A DNA stretch of 11,966 nucleotides from Chitinophagaceae bacterium (GCA_025455245.1 JALOMX010000024.1:1-11966); one strand, 5' to 3'; positions 1-7,108 are shown, counted from the first letter of the stretch. The notes: generated by a model from the letters alone, not told the origin. Program-made: numbers and translations.

Positions 1-147
1 ATATTGGTTGTTCTTGATGAAAATAACAGGGTTATTCAGAGAAGTGGTGGTGATGATATGCTTCCTTCTGATCCGGACGAACCGGGCGGGGGATATCTTG
101 ATGAATCAGATCCTATTCCTCCTCCGGTTGTTGATTTTGGAGGATAG
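1..147 (+). CDS. C-terminal end of an unidentified protein (5' truncated)
   Basis: An open frame enters from the left edge and stops at TAG 145-147, giving 48 residues. The visible part begins ILVVLDENNRVIQRSGG and continues into a low-complexity acidic tail rich in Asp, Pro and Gly (DPDEPGGG, then DPIPPPVVDFGG), which looks disordered. No known domain is recognisable and the body of the protein lies outside the window. It lies 25 nt upstream of, and on the same strand as, the signalling operon, so it may be co-transcribed with it, but nothing in the sequence proves that. Function unknown. Confidence 0.6.
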   Translation: MLVVLDENNRVIQRSGGDDMLPSDPDEPGGGYLDESDPIPPPVVDFGG

Positions 148-172
148 TTTTTAACCGGGGTCTTTTTCCCTT

Positions 173-865
173 ATGGATACATTTTATTATTTATCCCTGG
201 TTGTCAATTTTGTAATGCCCGGTATTCCTTTTTTCATCGGTTTGTACCGGTGGAGAAGGTTGGATGAACGTTATCTTCCTATTGTGGCTATTATGGGCAC
301 CGCTTTTGTGAACGAACTTTTTCGTTGCCTACAGTTGCTCAATTATGGCCTCAAACTGGGCTGGCCATTGGATCTAAGTCTTATTGGATACAACCTGTAT
401 GTTTTAATCATAAGTTTATTATTTTTAATTCTCTTTAAAAACCTTGGTGTATTTGGAACAAAAAAAGGCTTGTTCCGGCTAATATTTGGCTTGTTTGTCG
501 TTGTCTGGTTTTTGGATCATTTTATCCTTAAAGGGCATTCTATTCATGGCATTACAAAGTTCTTCAGGATATTTTATTCTTTTGTATTAAGCCTTATTGC
601 AATACAGAAAATTAATAATCTGGTTGTAACCGAAAAAAACACACTCTTTAAAAATCCGGCCTTTTTGATTTGTATTTGCATGTTGTCTTTTTTCATGCCC
701 TACATCATCACGGAGTGCATTATGCTGTTTATTAAATCAACTTCTCCGGTTTTTCAAAGGTCGGTGTATAATTACCGGAAAATTTCCAATATTGTCATTT
801 ATTTAATTTACCTGCTTGCAATAATATGGATCCCTCCGAAAAGGCAATTTATTCAGCTTTCCTGA
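173..865 (+). CDS. seven-helix membrane protein, probable sensor partner of the adjacent kinase
   Basis: This 230-residue protein is almost entirely hydrophobic. Membrane segments can be read at about residues 5-25, 36-56, 68-89, 100-119, 127-146, 162-187 and 204-221, with short basic loops such as YRWRR and a basic C-terminus (PPKRQ). There is no signal peptide and no soluble domain. Its last 40 nt overlap the start of the histidine kinase in another frame, so the two are probably translationally coupled. I infer that it is a membrane sensing or anchoring module for that kinase, which itself has only one membrane helix and no sensor domain. I do not recognise the family; a transporter-like role is possible. 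The ATG at 173 has no clear ribosome binding site, which is usual in this phylum. Confidence 0.7.
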   Translation: MDTFYYLSLVVNFVMPGIPFFIGLYRWRRLDERYLPIVAIMGTAFVNELFRCLQLLNYGLKLGWPLDLSLIGYNLYVLIISLLFLILFKNLGVFGTKKGLFRLIFGLFVVVWFLDHFILKGHSIHGITKFFRIFYSFVLSLIAIQKINNLVVTEKNTLFKNPAFLICICMLSFFMPYIITECIMLFIKSTSPVFQRSVYNYRKISNIVIYLIYLLAIIWIPPKRQFIQLS

Positions 866-1581
866 TTGCATTGGGAATAGTAGGCGTTGTACTGCTGTTT
901 TTTCTAGTGTCCATTATAAGGCAGCAGCGCAGGTTTCGGCTTTTAGCCAAAGCAAAAATCAATGCGGAAATAAGTACACTTGAAAAAGAACGCAAACGAA
1001 TAGCCGGAGATCTGCACGATGAAATAGGGCCATTGCTCAGTGCCGTAAAGTTGCAGATTACCCATCTTGAATCATCGGATGCCCATCAAAAAAAATTAAT
1101 AGATAAATCCAGCCAGTATATTGATGATGTTATCAGGCGAATGCGTGAAATTTCAAATGACCTGTTGCCTTCCATCCTTGTCCGTCGGGGCCTTTCAGTT
1201 GCTATTGAAGACTTTTTGAATAAAATAAAAGCAGGTACACAAACTCAGATCGAGTACCAATTTGAGATTGAGGAGCGTTTACCCCTTGAAATGGAAATCA
1301 ACATTTTCAGGATTGTTCAGGAAATAACGCACAATATGCTGAAGCATTCAAATGCCCGGAAATTTAAACTGGAACTCGGGGTAAGGGAAGGTAAATTAAG
1401 GCTTTCAACGGCAGATGATGGTGTAGGGTTTACGGAAGACGTAAAATGGAAAAAGGAATCAGGCCTTGGTTTGCTAAATTTGCAAAGCCGGACAGAAGTG
1501 CTTGGCGGTGAATTTTTTGTGCAAAGTAGTCCGGGCAGGGGAACGAAATACTTATTCGAGGTTCCGATCGAAAAAGAATAG
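826..1581 (+). CDS. sensor histidine kinase, HisKA_3 / NarL-partner type
   Basis: This 251-residue kinase should autophosphorylate on histidine and pass the phosphate to the response regulator encoded 4 nt downstream. One membrane helix (about residues 10-31) is followed by a charged linker and a HisKA_3 dimerisation domain with the H-box ERKRIAGDLHDEIGP (His64). The ATPase domain shows an N-box (FRIVQEITHNMLKH, Asn170), a G1 box (DDGVGF, Asp198) and a G2 box (SGLGLLNL, about residue 212). All catalytic motifs are present, so it should be active. There is no periplasmic or PAS/GAF sensor domain. Its start overlaps the upstream seven-helix gene by 40 nt, which suggests that protein provides the input. 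The ligand cannot be deduced. Confidence 0.92.
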   Translation: MDPSEKAIYSAFLIALGIVGVVLLFFLVSIIRQQRRFRLLAKAKINAEISTLEKERKRIAGDLHDEIGPLLSAVKLQITHLESSDAHQKKLIDKSSQYIDDVIRRMREISNDLLPSILVRRGLSVAIEDFLNKIKAGTQTQIEYQFEIEERLPLEMEINIFRIVQEITHNMLKHSNARKFKLELGVREGKLRLSTADDGVGFTEDVKWKKESGLGLLNLQSRTEVLGGEFFVQSSPGRGTKYLFEVPIEKE

Positions 1582-1585
1582 ATAT

Positions 1586-2245
1586 ATGGATGGAGTTATC
1601 AGGGTGGTAATGGCCGACGATCATGAGATTTTCAGGGATGGGTTTGAGTTGATTTTGAGCAGGGATCCACAGATTTCATTGTTGGCGCAGGCGGCCAATG
1701 GCAAGGAACTTATTGATAAAGTCTCGGAATTGCTTCCGGATGTTGTTGTTACGGACATCAAGATGCCCTTGATGGATGGGATAGAAGCAACCCGGATTCT
1801 GGCATCCCGGTTTCCTGCCATGGGCGTTATCGGGTTGAGTATGCATGATGAAGATGATCTGATCCTGGAAATGCTTGAAGCAGGAGCAAAGGGATACCTG
1901 CTAAAAAATGCAGATAAGGATGAAGTGCTTGAGGCGATTCATGTGGTGGCAAAGGGCGATCCGTATTACTGTAGGTCAACCAATTCAAAACTTGCCCGGT
2001 TGATTGCCAAAAGCCGGTTTCATTCTTTTGACAGGCCATTAAGACCCGAATTCAGTGAAAAGGAACTTGAGATCATACAGCTTGTTTGTCAGGAACTGAC
2101 CACTAAGGAAATAGGGGAAAAGCTTTTCCTGAGCGCACGAACGGTAGAAGGATACCGTCAGAAAATCCTGGATAAGATGCAGGTAAAGAATACAGTCGGA
2201 CTTGTAATTTTTGCAATTCAGCATGGATATTTCCAGCCAAAATAA
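1586..2245 (+). CDS. LuxR/NarL-family response regulator
   Basis: This 219-residue protein has the standard NarL/FixJ layout. The receiver domain (about 4-122) has the acidic pocket Asp11-Asp12, phospho-acceptor Asp57 in VVVTDIKMP, Ser85 and Lys107 (GYLLKN). A linker leads to a C-terminal LuxR-type helix-turn-helix (about 153-215) with FSEKELEIIQLV, TTKEIGEKLFLSARTVEGYRQKI and the expected conserved Glu and Val positions. I chose ATG 1586 because it follows the kinase stop by 4 nt and gives a normal family length. The frame is open back to ATG 1502, but that would add 28 unrelated residues overlapping the kinase. It forms a pair with the kinase; its target genes cannot be read from the window. 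Confidence 0.93.
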   Translation: MDGVIRVVMADDHEIFRDGFELILSRDPQISLLAQAANGKELIDKVSELLPDVVVTDIKMPLMDGIEATRILASRFPAMGVIGLSMHDEDDLILEMLEAGAKGYLLKNADKDEVLEAIHVVAKGDPYYCRSTNSKLARLIAKSRFHSFDRPLRPEFSEKELEIIQLVCQELTTKEIGEKLFLSARTVEGYRQKILDKMQVKNTVGLVIFAIQHGYFQPK

Positions 2246-2267
2246 AAGCGGGTTATTAGCCCGCTTT
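2240..2267. terminator. shared terminator between the convergent response regulator and rng
   Basis: A perfect 8-bp stem, AAAGCGGG (2245-2252) with CCCGCTTT (2260-2267) around a 7-nt loop, fills the 26-nt gap between two convergent genes. Read on the minus strand it is followed by TATTTTG, a fair U-tract for rng. On the plus strand the tail is weaker (CATGTTATAGTTTT). It probably serves both operons. Confidence 0.8.
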
Positions 2268-2271
2268 CATG

Positions 2272-3819
2272 TTATAGTTTTATTTCTTCACCATGGGTAT
2301 CAAAAAACCTGAAACTTGTAAGGTGATAGGTATTGTCAGCCAGAATTTTTATCCATTGCTTGTATTTCATACTCCATTTAAGGCGTATACTCGGTAAACC
2401 TTTGGTGAGGTATGCATGAAATATCGGGTGAACGGTAATGGTAAGTCCTTTGTGCCCGTGGGTTAAAAGGTATTCAAGGTTTTTGTGAATTTCATCTTCA
2501 AGAAGAAGGGTACTTCCCACCTTTCCGGTTCCATGGCATGATGGACATTCTTCATCTGTTTTTATGTCAACCTCAGGCTTCATCCGCTGACGCGTAATTT
2601 GCATCAGTCCGAATTTGCTGATGGGCAAAATACTGTGCCGTGCACGGTCGTTGGCCATGTATTCCTCCATTGCCTCATGAAGCTTTTTCTTGTTTTCCGG
2701 CAGCTTCATATCAATAAAGTCAACCACAATGATTCCGCCGATATCCCGCAGCCTGAGCTGACGGGCTATTTCCTGCGCAGCTTCAAGATTGGTCTGAAGG
2801 CTGTTTTCTTCCTGCGTTGCCCCTGCATTTTTGTAACCACTGTTTACATCAATTACATGCAGTGCCTCAGTATGCTCAATAACGAGATAGGCGCCACTGT
2901 TAAGGCTAACGGTTTTCCCAAAAGCCGCTTTCACCTGCTTGGTTACTCCAAAGCTGTCAAAAATGGGTGACCCGTTCTGGTAAAAAGTTACGATTTCGGC
3001 TTTTTCGGGGGCTACCCTTTGGATATAAGCTTTAGTATCCTGGAAAATTGACTTGTCGTTAACTACAATCCTGTTGAAATCGGCGTTCAAAAGGTCGCGC
3101 AGAAGGGAGGTGGTTTTATCCTGCTCGCTCAGGATTTTTGCGGGAGCACTTGCATTTTTGAGATTTTGCTGAATGAGTTTCCAACGCTCATGAAGCTGAT
3201 TCAGGTCATCGTGAAGTTCAGCGGTGTTTTTGCCCTCTGCGGCTGTACGGACAATGACACCAAAGTTTTTCTTTTTTATGGCATCAATAATTTTTTGAAG
3301 CCTTCTCCTTTCTTCGCTGCTGTGTATTTTTCTGGAAACAGCTACCACGTCGTTGAATGGTGTAAGTACTACAAATCTGCCCGGAAGGGAAATTTCACAA
3401 CTCAATCGGGGGCCTTTTGAAGAAATAGGCTCCTTCAGGATTTGAACGAGGATGTTGGGTTTACCTTGTAACACCTCAGTTACCTTTCCTGTTTTTACTA
3501 TTTCAGGTTCAATGGTAAACCTTGAAAAGTCATAGGTTTCTTCGGCTTTCCACTCAATGCTTTGTTGCGTAAATTTTAAAAGGCTTATTACATAAGGGCT
3601 CAGATCCGAATAGTGAAGGAATCCATCTTTTTCAGATCCCACATCCACAAATGCCGCGTTCATACCGGGCATAAGTTTTTTCACCTTGCCTAAATACAGG
3701 TCACCAACGCCATAAGAATTCTGAGCGTTTTCTTTATGTAGTTCTACCAGTTTTTTATCTTCGAGAAATGCAATTTCTACCCCCTGAGGCGCTGCATTAA
3801 TAATCAGTTCCTTATTCAC
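2272..3819 (-). CDS. rng: ribonuclease E/G family endoribonuclease
   Basis: This 515-residue enzyme should cut single-stranded RNA in rRNA and tRNA maturation and mRNA turnover. The N-terminal half holds an S1 RNA-binding domain (about 37-130, with GDLYLGKVKKLMPGMNAAFVDVG). The catalytic DNase I-like region contains metal-binding Asp324 (VIDVNSGYK) and Asp367 (GGIIVVDFIDMK). The zinc-link CPSC follows at Cys425 and Cys428. The 43-residue spacing between the aspartates and the 101 residues from the first aspartate to the first cysteine equal those of E. coli RNase E (D303, D346, C404). There is no long C-terminal degradosome scaffold, so the length is RNase G-like. The start is GTG at 3817-3819; an in-frame TGA lies 9 nt upstream and no in-frame ATG exists in between. 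It lies downstream of its own leader and an upstream gene's terminator. Confidence 0.93.
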   Translation of the reverse strand: MNKELIINAAPQGVEIAFLEDKKLVELHKENAQNSYGVGDLYLGKVKKLMPGMNAAFVDVGSEKDGFLHYSDLSPYVISLLKFTQQSIEWKAEETYDFSRFTIEPEIVKTGKVTEVLQGKPNILVQILKEPISSKGPRLSCEISLPGRFVVLTPFNDVVAVSRKIHSSEERRRLQKIIDAIKKKNFGVIVRTAAEGKNTAELHDDLNQLHERWKLIQQNLKNASAPAKILSEQDKTTSLLRDLLNADFNRIVVNDKSIFQDTKAYIQRVAPEKAEIVTFYQNGSPIFDSFGVTKQVKAAFGKTVSLNSGAYLVIEHTEALHVIDVNSGYKNAGATQEENSLQTNLEAAQEIARQLRLRDIGGIIVVDFIDMKLPENKKKLHEAMEEYMANDRARHSILPISKFGLMQITRQRMKPEVDIKTDEECPSCHGTGKVGSTLLLEDEIHKNLEYLLTHGHKGLTITVHPIFHAYLTKGLPSIRLKWSMKYKQWIKILADNTYHLTSFRFFDTHGEEIKL

Positions 3820-3851
3820 AATTTCATCTCAATAATGAATTATTAAATTAA

Positions 3852-3923
3852 ATGGCACAAAGCCATTTTCATCCGGGGAATAACAAGAAGGGGATAGAAT
3901 GTACAGACAATTCCGGATGAAAA
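3852..3923 (-). promoter_or_regulatory. structured leader region upstream of rng
   Basis: The 157-bp gap between the bS22-like gene and rng is rich in inverted repeats. TTTTCATCCGG (3866-3876) is matched exactly by CCGGATGAAAA (3913-3923), an 11-bp pair 36 nt apart. Next to it ATGGC (3852-3856) can pair with GCCAT (3862-3866). The distal arm coincides with the T-tract of the terminator ending the upstream transcript. RNase E is known in E. coli to control its own mRNA through the 5' leader; an analogous role here is inference only. I could not find a convincing TAnnTTTG promoter box for rng. Confidence 0.4.
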
Positions 3924-3962
3924 AAAAGTTTACCCGGATATAGCTTCTGACCATATCCGGGT
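3921..3962 (-). terminator. strong intrinsic terminator after the bS22-like gene
   Basis: A perfect 10-bp stem, ACCCGGATAT (3932-3941) with ATATCCGGGT (3953-3962), 11-nt loop, followed on the minus strand by AAAC and a run of eight T (3930 downward). It begins 15 nt after the stop of the small basic gene, so the HU/TPR/bS22-like side is transcriptionally separated from rng. Confidence 0.85.
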
Positions 3963-3976
3963 TTTATATCTTTTGA

Positions 3977-4069
3977 TTATTTCTTTTTCTTATGACGGTT
4001 TTTCCTAAGACGTTTTTTACGCTTATGAGTTGCTATTTTATGACGTTTTCTCTTTTTACCACAAGGCAT
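3977..4069 (-). CDS. 30-residue basic protein, bS22/mS38-like (AURKAIP1/COX24 domain)
   Basis: A tiny gene of 30 codons: ATG at 4067-4069, TAA at 3977-3979. The peptide starts MPCGKKRKRHKIATHKRKKR and ends in KKKK, so about two thirds of residues are Lys, Arg or His. I recall near-identical short proteins being widespread in Bacteroidota and placed in the AURKAIP1/COX24 (mS38/bS22) family, small-subunit ribosomal proteins that bury themselves in rRNA. The K-x-R-K-R-H-K-x-x-T-H-K-R-K-K-R-x-R-K-N-R-x-K-K pattern fits. A strong terminator lies just downstream, and the TPR gene ends 32 nt upstream on the same strand. Ribosomal binding is inferred from the family; the gene itself is well supported by composition and the terminator. 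Confidence 0.8.
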   Translation of the reverse strand: MPCGKKRKRHKIATHKRKKRLRKNRHKKKK

Positions 4070-4101
4070 GATCAGTTCTAAATTTTATTGTGAAAAAATA
4101 T

Positions 4102-4956
4102 TTATTTACTTTTTAATGCTTCAATTCTCTTTATCAATTCGGTTTTAAGTTCATTGTTTGCCACGTTATCATAAATTTTTTGATAACAGGCAATCGCTTT
4201 ACCGGCATTCCCTGCAAGTTCATAAGCCTCGGCAAGTTTAAATTGCACCTCAAGGTTTTCAGGCTGCATTTTTGCAACCCTTTCAAATCTTGCTGCTGCC
4301 CGGTCGTATTGTTTGCTGATCATTCCACCAACCCCCAACATATATTGGGCAAACATATTGGTTGAATCCCGTTCCGCAACCTCCCGGACTTTCAAAATGC
4401 CTTCCATGGCATTGCTGCTTTCGCCTTCAGCAGCTCCATACATTATGCAACCGCCTATGCCGATAATGGTTGAATCGTTATTGGCATTTAATGCTAAAGC
4501 TTTTTCAAATAACTGTTTCCCGGTACCTGCCATCCAATGCTGAACCTCATGATTTGACTCGAAAGGAAGGTACCCCAAAATAGAATGGGCGGCAAAGGTG
4601 AGACTTTTTTCCGTATTATCCAACTCTGCAAGTTGCGCTTCATAAAAATAATGGAGTGGGGGGACGGCAACGCTATCCTTCCAAAACGTAGAAAGCTTGT
4701 GTAAATTGGTGTGTTTATCATCCTGATTTCCGGCTTTTCGGGTTTCCTCCATTAAATTGTTCAGATAAGTCTGCCTTGGCTCCGGAAGCTGTTTAATGAT
4801 CATGCTATGGAATGAGTCAACAGAAAATCCTGCCGAACCCTGATCCGATAAAGGTGTACTTGGTTTTTTTGCCGGATTAACCGTTGGACCTAAAAAATAT
4901 AAGCCCAGCAAAACTGCCAGGCCGGTAGCTAAAACAATGATTTGAAGTTTGTTCAT
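4102..4956 (-). CDS. membrane-anchored tetratricopeptide-repeat protein
   Basis: This 284-residue protein begins with a single hydrophobic segment (about residues 4-23) after MNK, an uncleaved anchor or signal, followed by a Pro/Ser-rich linker (about 28-45). The rest is helical. Two clear TPR-like units are visible at about 200-232 (MFAQYMLGVGGMISKQYDRA and on) and 234-266 (LEVQFKLAEAYELAGNAGKA), with more degenerate helices earlier. It would sit on the periplasmic side and mediate protein contacts; no enzymatic motif is seen. It lies 34 nt downstream of HU on the same strand, with its own promoter-like box and a leader hairpin. A TPR gene between HU and RNase E/G is, as far as I recall, a recurring arrangement in Bacteroidota. 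Specific function unknown. Confidence 0.8.
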   Translation of the reverse strand: MNKLQIIVLATGLAVLLGLYFLGPTVNPAKKPSTPLSDQGSAGFSVDSFHSMIIKQLPEPRQTYLNNLMEETRKAGNQDDKHTNLHKLSTFWKDSVAVPPLHYFYEAQLAELDNTEKSLTFAAHSILGYLPFESNHEVQHWMAGTGKQLFEKALALNANNDSTIIGIGGCIMYGAAEGESSNAMEGILKVREVAERDSTNMFAQYMLGVGGMISKQYDRAAARFERVAKMQPENLEVQFKLAEAYELAGNAGKAIACYQKIYDNVANNELKTELIKRIEALKSK

Positions 4957-4982
4957 GCGGCTCGATCATTTTTTCGAGCGGC
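4957..4982 (-). promoter_or_regulatory. 5'-leader hairpin directly before the TPR start codon
   Basis: On the minus strand GCTCGA (4974-4979) pairs with TCGAGC (4960-4965) around an A-rich 8-nt loop. A C-C mismatch and two more pairs extend the stem to 4957-4982. It ends immediately before ATG 4954-4956. No Shine-Dalgarno motif is present, and the hairpin would place the start codon at the base of a stem. Confidence 0.45.
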
Positions 4983-4989
4983 AAAGGTA
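4982..4989 (-). promoter_or_regulatory. putative Bacteroidota -7 promoter box for the TPR gene
   Basis: On the minus strand this reads TACCTTTG, an exact match to the phylum's TAnnTTTG -7 element, located just past the HU stop codon. Transcription would start a few bases downstream, at the leader hairpin. No TTTG -33 box at the usual distance is visible, so the call rests on the -7 match alone. Confidence 0.4.
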
Positions 4990-4990
4990 C

Positions 4991-5296
4991 CTACTCTTCA
5001 GGTGTATCCGGTCCCAATTTTCCTGTTTTTACTTCATTTACAAATTCTTTAGAAGGCTTGAAGGCGGGAATGAAGTGTTCCGGTATTTCAACAGCTATAT
5101 TTCGTTTGATGTTTCTTCCAATTTTTGCAGCCCTCTTTTTGGTAATAAAACTCCCAAATCCACGGATGTAAATATGTTCCCCTTCGATAAGGCTGCTTTT
5201 TACTTCCTTGAACATTGTTTCCAGGGTAACAAGTACATCCACCTTTGGGATACCTGTTTTTTCTGCTATTTTGTTTATGAGATCTGACTTACGCAT
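4991..5296 (-). CDS. HU/IHF-family DNA-binding protein
   Basis: This 101-residue nucleoid protein has the HU/IHF fold: an N-terminal helical dimerisation part (1-40), the signature GFGSF at 46-50, and the DNA-binding beta arm around GRN (60-62), closing with AFKPSKEFVNEV (78-89). It would bind and bend DNA as a dimer. In canonical HU and IHF the arm has GRNP with an intercalating proline; here residue 63 is Ile (GRNIKRN), so DNA bending may be weaker or different. A short acidic tail (PDTPEE) extends beyond the family core. The gene is divergent from mutY across a 193-bp gap and heads the minus-strand HU-TPR-bS22-like series. Confidence 0.9.
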   Translation of the reverse strand: MRKSDLINKIAEKTGIPKVDVLVTLETMFKEVKSSLIEGEHIYIRGFGSFITKKRAAKIGRNIKRNIAVEIPEHFIPAFKPSKEFVNEVKTGKLGPDTPEE

Positions 5297-5329
5297 AGCT
5301 TTAAGGATAATTATTTGAAAACCGGCTTT

Positions 5330-5353
5330 AGTCTCCTTTTTTAAGGAAAGACT
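5330..5353. other. imperfect hairpin in the HU-mutY divergent intergenic region
   Basis: The 193-bp gap between the divergent HU and mutY starts is AT-rich. AGTCTCCTT (5330-5338) can pair with AAGG plus AGACT (5343-5353) with a 2-nt AA bulge and a TTTT loop. It would lie in the HU mRNA leader. No convincing promoter box was found in either direction, apart from GAATTTTG upstream of mutY (about 5443-5450), which matches TAnnTTTG at five of six positions. Confidence 0.3.
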
Positions 5354-5489
5354 CAGGTTACAATATTAGCAATATTTTTCTAAATAACTAATAATCAATG
5401 TTATATTTCTTTTTTTCGGACAAAATCATTGATAAAAGGCGAATTTTGACCCGACGGCATCAAAAAGAGAGTGCTATTTCCGTAAAATT

Positions 5490-6575
5490 ATGAAGAAAAA
5501 AACAGCCGGGAAAAGCCAATTCAGCGAAATTTTATTGAAATGGCACGATAATGAAAACAAGCGTGAAATGCCCTGGAAAGGGGAAAAAGACCCCTATAAA
5601 ATCTGGTTGAGTGAGATAATCCTTCAACAAACCCGTGTTGAACAGGGCTTGGCATATTATCTCAGGTTTATTGAGAAATACCCTACCATTTTTGAACTTG
5701 CTGCAGCACCGGATATGGAGGTTTTCAAATTGTGGGAGGGGTTGGGTTATTATTCTAGATGCCGGAATCTGCTGCATACAGCCCGATTCATCGTGGATCG
5801 GTTTAATGGCCGTTTCCCTGCAAGCTATGACGGCCTGCTTGAATTAAAGGGGGTGGGCTCCTATACTGCGGCAGCCATTGCCTCCTTCGCCTTTGAACTG
5901 CCTTTCGCAGTGGTTGATGGAAATGTTTTAAGGGTGCTTGCAAGATATTTTGGGGTAAAAGACCCTGTAAATGAAACAGTTATAAAGGAAAAACTTACAG
6001 CCCTTGCACAAAGCCTGTTAAGCGTATCAAGGCCCGCGGCATATAATCAGGCAATTATGGATTTTGGGGCTACCGTATGCAAACCCCAAAACCCTGCATG
6101 CAGTAATTGTCCATTTCAAAAAGATTGCACAGCATTTCAGGGGGGATTGGTTGATGTTTTGCCTGTCAAAACACAAAAACCGCCAAGAAAAGAGCGTTTC
6201 TTTTTGTATTTCATCATCTCTTATAAAGGAATGATCTGGATCCGTGAAAGGACGGAAAAGGATATATGGCGCCATTTATTCGAATTTTTTCTGGTGGAAT
6301 GTTCCTCAAAAGAAGGGCTTGAGCCTTCGATGATGGTTAATTATATGGAATCATTCGGCTGGCAGGTTCAATCAGTTGTCACACATCCTGAAATTTTCCG
6401 TCAACTGCTTACCCATCAGGAAATATCAACTTCTTTTGTTTGGGTAACCCTGAAAAAAAAGCCTCATCTCCCTCCGGATGGAAAATGGGTTGAACAAAAT
6501 GAAATTGGAGGGTTGGCATTTCCCCAAACCATTCAAAAATTCCTGCAACAAAACAAACTCACAATTAAGGCTTAG
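5490..6575 (+). CDS. mutY: A/G-specific adenine DNA glycosylase MutY
   Basis: This 361-residue enzyme removes adenine mispaired with 8-oxoguanine or guanine. The catalytic helix-hairpin-helix domain shows Glu42 in WLSEIILQQTRV, the HhH segment LKGVGSYTAAAIASF (119-133) and Asp143 in FAVVDGNVLRVL; the 101-residue spacing from Glu42 to Asp143 equals that of E. coli E37-D138. The iron-sulphur cluster loop is C-x6-C-x2-C-x5-C at 197, 204, 207 and 213. A C-terminal NUDIX-like domain (about 232-355) provides 8-oxoG recognition. All key residues are present and the length is typical. It starts at ATG 5490, without an obvious Shine-Dalgarno, and leads the plus-strand mutY-ssb-gldE-gldD series. Confidence 0.96.
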   Translation: MKKKTAGKSQFSEILLKWHDNENKREMPWKGEKDPYKIWLSEIILQQTRVEQGLAYYLRFIEKYPTIFELAAAPDMEVFKLWEGLGYYSRCRNLLHTARFIVDRFNGRFPASYDGLLELKGVGSYTAAAIASFAFELPFAVVDGNVLRVLARYFGVKDPVNETVIKEKLTALAQSLLSVSRPAAYNQAIMDFGATVCKPQNPACSNCPFQKDCTAFQGGLVDVLPVKTQKPPRKERFFLYFIISYKGMIWIRERTEKDIWRHLFEFFLVECSSKEGLEPSMMVNYMESFGWQVQSVVTHPEIFRQLLTHQEISTSFVWVTLKKKPHLPPDGKWVEQNEIGGLAFPQTIQKFLQQNKLTIKA

Positions 6576-6597
6576 CAAGACAATTCACTCTTTTCAT

Positions 6598-6627
6598 TTT
6601 GGAACATTGATTTTTTTACTAATTTTA
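6598..6627 (+). promoter_or_regulatory. possible promoter upstream of ssb
   Basis: TTTG at 6598-6601 is followed after 18 nt by TAATTTTA (6620-6627), which matches the TAnnTTTG -7 box at all but the last position. It lies in the 92-bp mutY-ssb gap about 40 nt before the ssb ATG, so ssb may have its own start in addition to read-through from mutY. Confidence 0.3.
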
Positions 6628-6667
6628 AGGTTGATAGCGCATCATAATCACCCAAAATGAACCTTTT

Positions 6668-7108
6668 ATGAGAGGAGTTAACAAAGCTATTTTGATTGGA
6701 AATCTGGGAAAGGATCCTGATGTTCAGTACCTTGACGGCAACATCGGGGTTGCAAAGTTTTCTCTGGCCACAACAGAAACCTATAAAGACAAAACCGGAA
6801 AACTGGTTAGTCAAACAGAATGGCACACCATTGTACTTTGGAGGGGTTTGGCCGAATTGGCCCAAAAATATCTTCACAAAGGAAGCCTTGTATATATTGA
6901 GGGCAGGCTGAAAACAAGAAGCTGGGAAGACAAAGAGGGAAACAAAAAGTTTGCGACCGAAATTATCGGAGAAAACCTGATTATGCTCGATAAGCGTCAT
7001 GAAGGCAATTTGCCTTCACCTGTGAATGGAGGGGGAGAGGGAATAGAAGGGTTTTCCAGTACGGATATTCCGCCCCTGAACGATGCAAATGATAGTTTTC
7101 CATTTTAA
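6668..7108 (+). CDS. ssb: single-stranded DNA-binding protein
   Basis: This 146-residue SSB coats single-stranded DNA in replication, repair and recombination. Residues 1-110 form one OB fold: MRGVNKAILIGNLGKDPDVQ, conserved GVAKFSLATTE, the aromatic strand EWHTIVLWRG (Trp52, Trp58), and GSLVYIEGRLKTRSW. A short Gly/Pro linker (115-135) leads to a C-terminal tip NDSFPF, a degenerate form of the acidic DDDIPF tail that recruits partner proteins. It is shorter than E. coli SSB mainly in the linker, as usual for this phylum. It lies between mutY and gldE in an order I know from other Bacteroidota. The start is ATG 6668. Confidence 0.96.
   Translation: MRGVNKAILIGNLGKDPDVQYLDGNIGVAKFSLATTETYKDKTGKLVSQTEWHTIVLWRGLAELAQKYLHKGSLVYIEGRLKTRSWEDKEGNKKFATEIIGENLIMLDKRHEGNLPSPVNGGGEGIEGFSSTDIPPLNDANDSFPF

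Noticed and set aside
1502..1585. Upstream start for the response regulator
   Set aside because: It would add 28 residues unlike any receiver domain and overlap the kinase gene; ATG 1586 gives the normal family start.
2599..2970. 123-codon plus-strand frame
   Set aside because: It lies antisense to the conserved catalytic part of rng, with no motifs of its own.
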